A stretch of DNA of 45,304 nt. Origin: Ruminococcus sp. (GTDB taxonomy: Bacteria > Bacillota > Clostridia > Oscillospirales > Ruminococcaceae). Position numbers and translations under genes: made by a program. The DNA is taken from contig JAFYGE010000079.1 of the NCBI GenBank assembly GCA_017543335.1, positions 1 to 45,304 of the forward strand, read 5' to 3'. Of the stretch, positions 33,691-41,695 are shown in pieces. Every line of letters begins with the position of its first letter. Within the stretch, counting starts at the first letter, position 1. The notes under the pieces were generated by a model that was given only the letters and a program-made list of their open reading frames with translations, searched no databases and was not told the origin of the DNA.

Positions 33691-34110
33691 ATGAAAAAGT
33701 TGATTTCACTTTTATCCGTGGCTGCACTCGGATTTGCAGCTGTTCCAATGACCTCTGTTGCTGAGGAGTATGTCTTTGACGTTAACAACGCTATTCTTGG
33801 CGATGTTAACTGCGACGGTGCTCTTGATGCCAGTGATGCTTGTGAGGTTCTTCGCTATTACGTTGTTATAGGTGCAGCAGGTGGTGCTGATAAGGTAGAC
33901 AGAGATGTGCTTCTTGCTCAGGTACCGCATCTTGCAGGAATAGAGCTTCTTGGCGACTTTAACGGCACTGGCAATGTAGACGGTGCTGATGCAGCAGATA
34001 TTCTGGCAGCTTACGCAAAGAATACAGGCAGAACACCGGCTGAAATATCAGCTGAGGCAAACCAGTACCTAAGAGCACATCGTAGCGAATTTGACAAAGT
34101 TATTGAATAA
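33691..34110 (+). CDS. Small secreted dockerin protein
   Basis: The 139-residue protein consists of a signal peptide (about 1-24) and essentially only a dockerin. The two calcium loops are GDVNCDGALDASDA (38-51) and GDFNGTGNVDGADA (88-101). They are separated by about 37 residues rather than the usual short linker, and a 28-residue helical tail follows. No catalytic or binding module is attached. Strong AAAGGAGG site; probably co-transcribed with the cohesin-like gene and closed by the terminator at 34125. Confidence 0.88.
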   Translation: MKKLISLLSVAALGFAAVPMTSVAEEYVFDVNNAILGDVNCDGALDASDACEVLRYYVVIGAAGGADKVDRDVLLAQVPHLAGIELLGDFNGTGNVDGADAADILAAYAKNTGRTPAEISAEANQYLRAHRSEFDKVIE

Positions 34111-34124
34111 TAGGTAAAAATAGT

Positions 34125-34165
34125 TTTGCCGCAGTTCTTTTTTAGTAAAGGACTGCGGCATTTTT
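34125..34165 (+). terminator. Terminator of the dockerin genes
   Basis: GCCGCAGTT (34128-34136) pairs with GACTGCGGC (34151-34159), followed by a T run. The phage-type cluster ends just beyond, at 34169, on the opposite strand. Confidence 0.85.
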
Positions 34166-34168
34166 AGT

Positions 34169-35098
34169 TCAAGGGTCTCTTGGAAATTTATCTTCGTAGA
34201 CGCTTATTTCGGTTATTACACCTCTTTGACTTCCCCTGACGGAGACAGCAGCGATCCTTTGAGAAATGATATTCTGAAAAGTTACGATATCAGAAATATC
34301 TTCACCGTTATAGCCGCTGTATGAGCAGAAGAAGCGTTTTCTGGCTCTGAAAGCGTACTTATCACGGAAAAACAGAGCATCCTGAGGGTCACGGAGGAAT
34401 TCCATATCGAGGTCCAAATAGTGATGCCGGACAATTTTAGCATTTACAACATCGGTATCTTCGAGTTCGTATTCGCCGTATTCTCCGGACATATTAGCCA
34501 TATGGAAATGGCTTATGAGCCTTTTGCCGGATATTTCAGAACCAACGGAGAGCAGCTGAGAATTGTTATAGGAAAACACAGCCGGCTGAGGAACAGGAGT
34601 TATCCTCACGCAGTTATCATCTCTGATATAAGGGTATCTTCCGCACTGACGATAAGCGAGATTGACGATAGAGTCCCACATAGTGGAATTTTTATCAACA
34701 TAGATATAGCCGCTTGAATCGGAGTTGTTCTCGTGAGTGATATAAGGCAGGGGATAGAAGCTGTCCATGAGCTGATTGAAAGAGATATTGAATTTTAGTC
34801 CCGGTTCGATCTGATTCTGGTCGAGCATGGAAGTGAATCCACGGGAGCTGAAAGAAGCAATAGAAGTGCCGCCGGACAAAGTTTCCGTAAGAGTATCAAT
34901 AGTGCCGTGATGCAGAAGTTTGTTCCCGATATACAGCGAAACTTCGCAGGAGTTTTTAGGAATATCTGAGGTGCACCTGAGTTTTGCATTCAGTACGGTA
35001 TAGGGCAGGTAAGCGTCTTTCCGGAAACTGAACGAAAGGAGTTCATTCTGATAGGTATACAGACCTGATGCGGTCTTGAAAAGTAAGCGGATATTCAT
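34169..35098 (-). CDS. Phage tail/baseplate-like protein
   Basis: I do not recognise a specific family in these 309 residues. The sequence is beta-rich. SRGFTSMLDQNQIEPG and a later MWDSIVNLAYRQCG segment recall hub-type proteins (gpD/gp27-like) that bind short domains in order. It is last in the phage-type cluster and overlaps the preceding gene by ATGA. If it is a hub, it is unusual that no tape measure or tail tube gene precedes it. Confidence 0.55.
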   Translation of the reverse strand: MNIRLLFKTASGLYTYQNELLSFSFRKDAYLPYTVLNAKLRCTSDIPKNSCEVSLYIGNKLLHHGTIDTLTETLSGGTSIASFSSRGFTSMLDQNQIEPGLKFNISFNQLMDSFYPLPYITHENNSDSSGYIYVDKNSTMWDSIVNLAYRQCGRYPYIRDDNCVRITPVPQPAVFSYNNSQLLSVGSEISGKRLISHFHMANMSGEYGEYELEDTDVVNAKIVRHHYLDLDMEFLRDPQDALFFRDKYAFRARKRFFCSYSGYNGEDISDIVTFQNIISQRIAAVSVRGSQRGVITEISVYEDKFPRDP

Positions 35099-35493
35099 TC
35101 AGTCACCTCGTTTACAGCTGCCGGAGCCGGAGTTATAAGTGTGATAGAAGCATAGATGAAGTCGTCGCCCTTATCCTCGGCACGGAAGGACTGTATACGG
35201 CAATCCGTGAAAGAAAGTCCACGGTAGCCGGTGGAGAAAGAAACATTATTTCTCAGCATATAGCTTATGTCAGCGATTATCGCAAGCGGAGAAGCTCCGC
35301 CTGAAATTCTGCCGCTGAAAGATAGCTTCATAGCTTTGGGAGCTGAGTTCGTGATAATATCGTCACCCGAAACAGAAGGAGCTTCCGAGAAAATTCTGCT
35401 GCCCTCCGCCTTGAATTCCTCGCACCATAGAGTGATACTGCCGATAGAAACGGGAACTGCTTCTCTTTGACTGATAGAGACTGAGCTGCTCAT
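35095..35493 (-). CDS. Uncharacterised phage-cluster protein (tail-associated?)
   Basis: A 132-residue protein with no motif I can name. It is predicted mostly beta, with ITLWCEEFKAEGSRIF near the N terminus and SLTFTDCRIQ-like strands (GLSFTDCRIQSF) near residue 95. It overlaps both neighbours by ATGA and has AAAGGAG upstream. Size and position fit a small tail or connector protein. Confidence 0.5.
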   Translation of the reverse strand: MSSSVSISQREAVPVSIGSITLWCEEFKAEGSRIFSEAPSVSGDDIITNSAPKAMKLSFSGRISGGASPLAIIADISYMLRNNVSFSTGYRGLSFTDCRIQSFRAEDKGDDFIYASITLITPAPAAVNEVTE

Positions 35494-35900
35494 ACAGGAC
35501 TCCTTTCGTCTTTTATCATACCTGCTGTTGAGAAGTCGACAGTAAGCACGAGTCTGTGGATATTAGAGTCCGGCTTAATGGTTATGTCGTTGATAGAGCT
35601 GTTAAGCGATGACATACTTTTGACAGCCGGAGCAATAAGCTCGTCAAAATAGGTATAGAGCCTGTCCATAGTCCAGCTCTCCGGAGCAGTTATGCGGAGC
35701 GAAATATCCGCTTTAAACGGTATATAGACATAATTCTGGGAGTATATCGGTACAGAGCTGCTGAACGAGCGTATCTCTGCAACCGAGAAGATACCCTTGC
35801 TTTTACGCTGAATATCGACTGCATCGAAAGCACTGTACACTTCTTTTACACCGTGTTCAGTGAGGAGATTTATTATATCAGAAATTATAGTTTTCAGCAT
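35490..35900 (-). CDS. Probable tail terminator or head-closure protein
   Basis: A 136-residue protein from ATG 35900 (MLKTIISDIINLLTEHG). The alpha/beta pattern and ELIAPAVKSMSSLNSSINDITIKPDSN tail resemble phage tail-terminator proteins (gpU-like), based on size, position and style only. An open frame 23 codons longer overlaps the preceding gene and lacks a site. The start overlaps the stop of the preceding gene. Confidence 0.5.
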   Translation of the reverse strand: MLKTIISDIINLLTEHGVKEVYSAFDAVDIQRKSKGIFSVAEIRSFSSSVPIYSQNYVYIPFKADISLRITAPESWTMDRLYTYFDELIAPAVKSMSSLNSSINDITIKPDSNIHRLVLTVDFSTAGMIKDERSPV

Positions 35901-36268
35901 GGTATCATTTCCTTTCCTGAGGAAGTACCGAAGAATACGAAGGTCTTGGGACTTATGAGGTCGCTGCAAAGGGTAAGGTAGTCTCTCAGCATTCTTTCGG
36001 AGTACAAAAGTGCAGGGTTTGAGCTGTTGCTGTTCATTTTACCTGCGTAGGTATATTTGGAATTGTCACGGGAGGCTTCTGCCTGTCGCAGACGATAAGC
36101 TGCAATAGAAGCTGTGAGGAAGTCAAGACGAATATCTGAACTGTCAGCGTCCGGCAGGAGCATCTTTTCAGTTTCGGTCATAGCGAGCTGAATGAAAGGG
36201 ACGTAAGTACTTATATCGTCCTCACCTATAAATAGGGCGAAAATAGACTTAACTGATTCTAAGTTCAT
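35894..36268 (-). CDS. Probable head-tail connector protein
   Basis: A 124-residue mostly helical protein (SVKSIFALFIGEDD, then LDFLTASIAAYRLRQAEAS). The helical fold, size and position after the capsid/protease genes match gp6/gp15-type connectors. AGGAG upstream, 11 bp after the protease stop. Confidence 0.55.
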   Translation of the reverse strand: MNLESVKSIFALFIGEDDISTYVPFIQLAMTETEKMLLPDADSSDIRLDFLTASIAAYRLRQAEASRDNSKYTYAGKMNSNSSNPALLYSERMLRDYLTLCSDLISPKTFVFFGTSSGKEMIPC

Positions 36269-36279
36269 TAGTCACACTC

Positions 36280-37113
36280 CTATCTCATAGAAAAGTCGGA
36301 AGTATTATCGTTATCTCCGGATTGGTCCTCAAGCTGTATCTCTATACCGCCTGAGGAGCGTTTTGCTTCGAGGGCTTTTTTTAGTTTTAAAAGCTGACTT
36401 GTGTCCATATTTTTAGATGATACAGCAACGGTGTCCGCAGCGAGTTTGCCTCCGGAGAAATATGCAAGTCTGCGGATGTCACGGCGAAGCTCCTCATCAG
36501 CTTTTTCGAGTATGGCATAAGCAGGTGAAGCAGCTGCCTGTTCGGAGCTGTAATGCTTAGTTACACCGGCATTGACCTGAGCCGGAACAGCAACAAAGCT
36601 CCATTCATAGGCGTCTTTAATGTCATCGAGAACGGTGTGGCAAAGATTTTTACCGTAGAGCTTGTTTGACTTGTGACCGCAATTTTGTACTGATTTATCG
36701 CATCCGCAAATTGAGCATATCCTTTTTGCAGCAGAGCAGGAGATGCTTACTTCCTTTTTGATGCCGCCGTCGATTTCTGCGATGAGGTCATGGTTGTCAG
36801 TAGTCCTGACCATGTAAGCGTAAGCTTTGACGTACTTGTAAGGCGAGCCATATTTAGTAGTGCGAGCCTCGTCAGTTATGAGTTCGGTATCAAAAATACG
36901 AGCAGTCTGATTTGAAGCACTTGGGTCGTGGTCGGAGATGCCGGTCTTACCGATGAAAAGACTGCATATCTGTTCAAGAGCATTGTCCGAGAAACGTTCG
37001 CAGTCACGGTCTATATCATTATCACAGAGAATGACAGAAAATGTGTATATTTCGTCCTCTGTAAACTCACGTCTTGTGAATTTGTTTATCTTGGCAAGAG
37101 TTTCAGTATCCAT
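36280..37113 (-). CDS. Prohead serine protease
   Basis: The 277 residues carry the HK97-type protease pattern: His62 in GISDHDPS and Ser123 in GIKKEVSISCSA, followed by FVAVPAQVNAGV, which ends the catalytic domain. A Cys/His cluster (CSICGCDK... NCGHK... LCH) sits between the serine and that motif, as in some Clostridia phage proteases. The C-terminal tail is charged and probably scaffold-like. It cleaves the capsid precursor during assembly. Unusually it follows the capsid gene instead of preceding it. Confidence 0.8.
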   Translation of the reverse strand: MDTETLAKINKFTRREFTEDEIYTFSVILCDNDIDRDCERFSDNALEQICSLFIGKTGISDHDPSASNQTARIFDTELITDEARTTKYGSPYKYVKAYAYMVRTTDNHDLIAEIDGGIKKEVSISCSAAKRICSICGCDKSVQNCGHKSNKLYGKNLCHTVLDDIKDAYEWSFVAVPAQVNAGVTKHYSSEQAAASPAYAILEKADEELRRDIRRLAYFSGGKLAADTVAVSSKNMDTSQLLKLKKALEAKRSSGGIEIQLEDQSGDNDNTSDFSMR

Positions 37114-37170
37114 AATTACCGCCTTTCTGTAGCATTACCGCTCCCCGTTGCTCGTCGTGCTGGTATAGGG

Positions 37171-37418
37171 ATTATACGCCTTTTATCGGGGCAAACCTTT
37201 CTGAGGAAAGGTTCTTCCCCGAACCCCTTTCCAAAGACTTTCAGATTGATTTTTCCCCAGATAGGGTACTCCCCAATATTCAAAAATATGTCAATTAAAA
37301 ATACTCTGGGAGTACCCTATCTGGGGAAAAATAGAGCCGAAAGTTTTAGGAAGGGAGTTTGAGGGAGAACCCTTTTTCAAAAGGGTTTCCCTCAATAAGA
37401 AGCGTAAAAACTCTACAC
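37171..37418. repeat. Three-hairpin palindromic element, copy B
   Basis: A 248-bp element in the 338-bp gap between the capsid and protease genes, in inverted orientation relative to copy A. The central stem is 24 bp and perfect (37250-37273 with 37308-37331) around a 34-nt loop. The outer hairpins match those of copy A closely (CGGGG...CCCCG on the left, GAGGGA...TCCCTC on the right). The central stem differs from copy A at three pairs, each with a matching change on the other arm. No gene is seen in the rest of this gap. Confidence 0.88.
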
Positions 37419-37451
37419 AGTCACGATGAACAACGGGGGCGGTATATGATA

Positions 37452-38417
37452 TTAGTTACTGGAAGTTACTTTGAGTATTTTTACGGCATCGGGAGTAATT
37501 TTTCTGAATCCGCAGGTAATAGAGACAGTGATCTGGTCGAGCTGGCGGTCGATGAGCTTATCGGTCTCCATAACGAGGTCGGTGCTGGTGATAAATTCGA
37601 GAGCGAAGCAGCGGTCGATACCGATGATAGTGGTATTATCAGCAGCAGAGGTCTTAATGAGTTCAGAGCCGAACGGGAGAATGAAACGTCCGTCAGCATC
37701 AGCAGAGCAGTCCTTCATCTGATCCATAGCAGCTATCTTTGAAGCGAGTTCCGGAGAAGCGATAACTGTAGTCATATCGAAGCAGTCGAAGCTGCCATAG
37801 AGCTTAGCAAGATCGTCATAAGTGAGTGCAGATGTAGATATCTGAGCAGCATCTTCAACAAGAGCAGCAATAGCGTCCTTGACTACGGTCACAGCGAGTT
37901 TTACGCCGATGCTTCTGAGCATGATACCGAAGACATCGAGTCTCTGCTGGCGGATAGCTTCATATGAAGCACTGATAAGTCTGCCGTACTTAGCGAGCAC
38001 TGTAGCAGTTGCACTTTCAGTCACGGAAGCAGTCGGGAGCTGGTCAGCCTGATCTGAGGCTGTATATTCCTCAGAGTCATCGAGAGTACAGCCGAGGTAC
38101 TGTCCGGAGCAGCTCATAGTTTTGGCTGCACAAATGGAAGAGAGTACAGTTTCATCGAAACCTTTTCTGATACATCTTGTGACGAATTCAGGGAAGAGGA
38201 CAGCGGTTTCGGTAGAGGAGTAGAACTTTTCCACACGGTCGCAGTCCGGACCGGAAATTCTTATATTGAAGCGTTTGAGCTGACGTTCAAAAGCGTCGAG
38301 CTTTTCGAGTGGAGTACCGGAGTAAGCAGAAGAGGGGTCAAGCTCTTCGAGGGCGGAAGTGAAAGATTTTCCGCTGAGATTGTAAAGACCTTTTTCGAGT
38401 TTAATATCGTTATACAT
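37452..38417 (-). CDS. HK97-fold major capsid protein
   Basis: A 321-residue protein. The N-terminal 85 residues are helical and charged, like a scaffold/delta domain. The middle contains the long spine helix region (AVTVVKDAIAALVED). The C-terminal half has FIL PFGSELIKTSAADNTTIIGIDR and ends ITCGFRKITPDAVKILKV, the typical closing strands of HK97-type capsid proteins. GGAGG precedes the ATG. It stands before the protease gene, and both flanking gaps hold host-type repeats (copies B and D). Confidence 0.75.
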   Translation of the reverse strand: MYNDIKLEKGLYNLSGKSFTSALEELDPSSAYSGTPLEKLDAFERQLKRFNIRISGPDCDRVEKFYSSTETAVLFPEFVTRCIRKGFDETVLSSICAAKTMSCSGQYLGCTLDDSEEYTASDQADQLPTASVTESATATVLAKYGRLISASYEAIRQQRLDVFGIMLRSIGVKLAVTVVKDAIAALVEDAAQISTSALTYDDLAKLYGSFDCFDMTTVIASPELASKIAAMDQMKDCSADADGRFILPFGSELIKTSAADNTTIIGIDRCFALEFITSTDLVMETDKLIDRQLDQITVSITCGFRKITPDAVKILKVTSSN

Positions 38418-38453
38418 AAGTTTACCTCCAAAAATAATATTAAAAATTAATAA

Positions 38454-38562
38454 TACGGCGAAGCCGCAAAAAGGGATTCCAAAGGGTTTGCGAGGGAGAA
38501 CAGCGAGCGAAGCAAAGCTGTACGGACGTTAAGTATTATTACCATCGGCTTGACCGACGAAA
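38454..38562. repeat. Hairpin-rich dispersed repeat, copy D
   Basis: A 109-bp relative of copy C: both begin with a small C-G-rich GAA hairpin (CGGC-GAA-GCCG, 38456-38466), continue GGGATTCCAAAGGG, and end TCGGCTTGACCGACGA. The middle is shorter and different. It fills most of the gap between the portal and capsid genes. Confidence 0.75.
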
Positions 38563-38599
38563 TTACTTTCCTTATTCAGCCAAATATATAGTTGATTGT

Positions 38600-39733
38600 T
38601 TACAAGGCTGCATCAAGCCTGAGTTCAATTTCCCGTGCCTGAGCATTTTTAAGACGTGACTCCGCAAGAACGGATTCATCCTGTAGATTGATATTATCCC
38701 ATTCGACACGGCAGGAAGCCTCAGAGCCAATAGAGCAAAGGAAGGAGTTTCCTATATCGCAGATAACGGGAGTAAGCATACGGCGGTAGTATTCAAGCTC
38801 AGAGGTTAGAATATCCGCCTGCTGAGATGACATTCTCTCGGTGCTGCTCCAGCTTAGTCCGAGCAAAAATGGTGGTATAGAGAGTTTAGCTATGAGCTGT
38901 TCGAGTATCTGCCGAACAGGGATATTGGTGTCGAACATTTTGTTATCAGCACCGATGACCTTAATATCCACGTCTCCTACAGCAATGAAGTCCTTGACCT
39001 GACCGTATTTAGCGGAATTCATACCGTCCGCCCACTGCTCGGCTATCTGCTGAGCACGTTCACGGGAGTAAATAACATCACCGGGGTCGGACTGAGGTCT
39101 GTAGGTCACTGCATATCTTACATTGCCTGCACGGTCGAAGTTCTGACCGATACACTGGTATATTCTAAGGAGAATACTGCTGAGTGACGGAAGACCTCTT
39201 AAAACCGAGTGACCTCCGGTGAGAGCAGCGTAGAGGATGCGTTCGGGATGAGATATAGTTCTTAAAGAGCCGTCAGCTTGACGGAATGAATAGCGGCGGT
39301 CGAAAGGGTCAGAGCCGGGAGAGATCTTTATTCTGGAAATATCTCCGTTCCAAAGACCTGTAATAGTGGAATTTTCGTTATCAGGGACTATTTCTCCTAT
39401 CGCACTTCCATAAGTTATAAGACTATCGAGGAAATTATCGACGAAGCAGTTCACCGAGCGTCCGGTAAGTCCGACAGGGACGTTATCGAGAAAATTATCG
39501 AGAGCATCCTGTACATTCTCGTCTGAGCAGATAACTTTGAAACCTCCGGTCAGTCTGATTATCTTCATTATAGCAGCATCGATTATGGGAACAGCCGCTC
39601 TTAGTCTGTCATAGAGTTCTTTTTCAGCCTGTTCCATGACATTAGGCAGAGCCGTATCTCCACATGGACTTCGCATAGCGGCAGCTATCTCCGGAACATT
39701 TCTGCCGGAGCTTTTTCGTCTGAAAAGTTTCAT
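38600..39733 (-). CDS. Phage portal protein
   Basis: Forms the dodecameric DNA gate of the head. The 377-residue protein shows portal features: IPPFLLGLSWSSTERMSSQQADI (the wing/stem region), repeated helical segments, and an N-terminal region rich in charged helices. Slightly short for tailed phages but no frameshift. AAGGAGG upstream, 32 bp after the terminase gene. Confidence 0.85.
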   Translation of the reverse strand: MKLFRRKSSGRNVPEIAAAMRSPCGDTALPNVMEQAEKELYDRLRAAVPIIDAAIMKIIRLTGGFKVICSDENVQDALDNFLDNVPVGLTGRSVNCFVDNFLDSLITYGSAIGEIVPDNENSTITGLWNGDISRIKISPGSDPFDRRYSFRQADGSLRTISHPERILYAALTGGHSVLRGLPSLSSILLRIYQCIGQNFDRAGNVRYAVTYRPQSDPGDVIYSRERAQQIAEQWADGMNSAKYGQVKDFIAVGDVDIKVIGADNKMFDTNIPVRQILEQLIAKLSIPPFLLGLSWSSTERMSSQQADILTSELEYYRRMLTPVICDIGNSFLCSIGSEASCRVEWDNINLQDESVLAESRLKNAQAREIELRLDAAL

Positions 39734-39765
39734 AAAACCTCCTTTTAAGGAAACTGAACGGTGTA

Positions 39766-41013
39766 TTATCTTGCGACTGAAAAGGTAAAGAGTTCATCAC
39801 CGCACTGCTTACGGAGCATATCCGCTACGAAATAACGCATATCGTCCATAGCGTGGTCATTCTCTTTTATGGGAGCATCCACACCGGCTTTTTCGCTCCA
39901 CCTGTAAAGGTGAAATTCACGTATTATATCTCTGCACGAGCAATGAAATCTGAGTTTATTCTCACGCAGAGCATTACTCACCTGACGTATGCCGGTAATA
40001 ACGTCATTTTCGGCTTTAGCCACTCTGAATCTGCGGTGTCTGCGGATACACTCAATAAAACTTGCTGCGGACGGGTCGACGATGACCTTACTTATATTCA
40101 GATTTCCTGCAAGTTCTTCAAGAGCGGCATAATGCTCCTCATCGGTTCGGGAGACTCCCGTTTTTTTCGAGGAGTAATAGTACTCCCTTATGCGGTACCA
40201 AACGCCTTTATTAAGTCCCCAAAGACCGAATGACGAGGGATTGACAGTGCCGTAATCACAAGATATGACGTACTTTTCGCAAATTACATCTTCTGAGAAA
40301 ACGTGAATTTTCTCGTTGAACATGGGATAGACCACACCCTCCGAAGCGGTCCATTTGCCGAGAACGAACCGGTCGAAAAAGGCTCCGGAGTAAAGCCGTC
40401 TGTAGCGGTCTTTCATAGCTTCTGAGAGTGAAGGGTTATCATCCATAGTGAAGTGAAGATACAGTGCATTTTTTTCTTCAGCCTTTTTTATCCACTCATT
40501 ATAGAACCAATGCGAGGGATTATCTGGATTGCAGTTGAACCACATTTTTGAGCCGTTTACCGAGCATCTTGCGAGAGCCTGTTCAACGAAAGACCGAGGC
40601 ATAAGAGCAGCCTCATCAAAGAAAACTCCCGAAAGAGTCATACCTTGTATCAGAGCAGCGGAGCTTTCGTCCTTACCGCCGAACAGGTAAAAGCGGTTTG
40701 TATTACCGAACATAGAGATGTCGATATAATTGCCGCTTACTTTTTCAGAGCAGACCGCACCGAGGTCGGAGAGCAGCGGAAAGATCGGTGTGACCACATT
40801 TCTTCGCAGAGAAGTGATAGTCTTGCCGCAAAGAGCAAAAGCGTTGCCGTTGAAACTGGCTGAGGCCCAGAAGATAAATCCCACTGACATAGAAAGTGTT
40901 TTACCGCTTCTCACAGCACCGTCGCATATGATAGCGTCACGTTTCTTATAGCGAGGATTCTTCCACCAGTTCATTGTAAGCCTTTGTTTTGGAGAGAGAT
41001 CACTGATCTTCAA
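39766..41013 (-). CDS. terL: Terminase large subunit
   Basis: DNA packaging motor with ATPase and nuclease domains. From the proposed TTG start at 41013 (MKISDLSPKQRLTMNWW, 415 residues) it has Walker A GAVRSGKT (32-39) and Walker B VFFDEAA (130-136). Nuclease acids appear in SCDYGT (Asp253), IVDPSA (Asp313) and NDHAMDDMRY (386-391). All catalytic residues are kept, so the motor could be active. The start is inferred from the GAGGAAGG site; the frame is open a further 29 codons through terS, which is unlikely to be translated. Overlaps terS by 14 bp. Confidence 0.92.
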   Translation of the reverse strand: MKISDLSPKQRLTMNWWKNPRYKKRDAIICDGAVRSGKTLSMSVGFIFWASASFNGNAFALCGKTITSLRRNVVTPIFPLLSDLGAVCSEKVSGNYIDISMFGNTNRFYLFGGKDESSAALIQGMTLSGVFFDEAALMPRSFVEQALARCSVNGSKMWFNCNPDNPSHWFYNEWIKKAEEKNALYLHFTMDDNPSLSEAMKDRYRRLYSGAFFDRFVLGKWTASEGVVYPMFNEKIHVFSEDVICEKYVISCDYGTVNPSSFGLWGLNKGVWYRIREYYYSSKKTGVSRTDEEHYAALEELAGNLNISKVIVDPSAASFIECIRRHRRFRVAKAENDVITGIRQVSNALRENKLRFHCSCRDIIREFHLYRWSEKAGVDAPIKENDHAMDDMRYFVADMLRKQCGDELFTFSVAR

Positions 41014-41494
41014 CAATATCACCTTCCTCTGCGGAAGAGGTAAGAGCCGACATAAGTTCATCAGCTTTACTGCGGTCGCTGAAAGCAGTTTCGAGCTCAT
41101 AAAGTTTTTCGAGAGCTTTCAGCCTGTCGAATAGTTTTACCTCAACTCCGCCGTTTTTGTCACGTTTTATTTCTGATACGTTGAAAAGGTCGAGCTCAGA
41201 GATAACATCAGGCGGCGGGAGTTCCTCAGCGAATACCAGTCTTACAGCGTCGGTACAGCTTCCGAAAGCGAGTCTTTTAAGACCAGCCATAACATTACCG
41301 CTGTCCGACAAAGCATCTCTGTATCTGGAGATCTTGCGTCTGCAATTGACGCTGTCCAGAGCTTTAAGTCCCTCAGAGAGAGCGGACTTGCTGTTGAAAC
41401 CAGCTTTCAGAGCCGCTTCAGCGGCATTGCCGAGAACAGCATAATAGCAGCAGAAAGCGTTCCGTTTGCTTGTTTTTTCATTATCGTCCTGCAA
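41000..41494 (-). CDS. terS: Terminase small subunit
   Basis: Recognises DNA for packaging. From the TTG at 41494 the protein is 164 residues. The N-terminal helix-turn-helix region has FCCYYAVLGNAAEAALKAGFNSKSALSEG, followed by helical oligomerisation sequence (FDRLKALEKLYEL). AAAGGAGG lies 8 nt upstream of this TTG and settles the start; an ATG 24 codons earlier has no site. First gene of the phage-type cluster. I see no good SigA promoter between it and the terminators at 41586-41690. Confidence 0.8.
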   Translation of the reverse strand: MQDDNEKTSKRNAFCCYYAVLGNAAEAALKAGFNSKSALSEGLKALDSVNCRRKISRYRDALSDSGNVMAGLKRLAFGSCTDAVRLVFAEELPPPDVISELDLFNVSEIKRDKNGGVEVKLFDRLKALEKLYELETAFSDRSKADELMSALTSSAEEGDIVEDQ

Positions 41495-41585
41495 TTGATT
41501 TACCTCCTTTCGGTATTGAGCGGAAATGCACCGTTCATAAGGGGGCAGAAAAACGGCATAATTCAATGGAAAACAGTTGTATAAT

Positions 41586-41615
41586 AAAAAAATCTCTCCG
41601 AAGATTCGGAGAGAT
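41586..41615 (-). terminator. Terminator between the lipoproteins and the phage-type cluster
   Basis: ATCTCTCCGAA (41592-41602) pairs with TTCGGAGAGAT (41605-41615), and on the minus strand it is followed by a seven-T run. Confidence 0.88.
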
Positions 41616-41654
41616 CACCAGAAATATGCGGTGTGTTTTGTGAGACTTGAACAA

Positions 41655-41690
41655 TAAAATGGAGTACCACTATAGAATGGTACTCCCGAA
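41655..41690 (-). terminator. First terminator-like hairpin after the lipoprotein genes
   Basis: GGAGTACCA (41661-41669) pairs with TGGTACTCC (41678-41686); on the minus strand ATTTTATT follows. It begins 10 bp after the stop of the lipoprotein gene, giving two tandem terminators before the phage-type cluster. Confidence 0.7.
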
Positions 41691-41695
41691 TATTT

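Noticed and set aside
34169-41494. Complete inducible prophage with attachment sites
   Set aside because: No integrase, repressor, replication or lysis genes and no flanking direct repeats that I could find.
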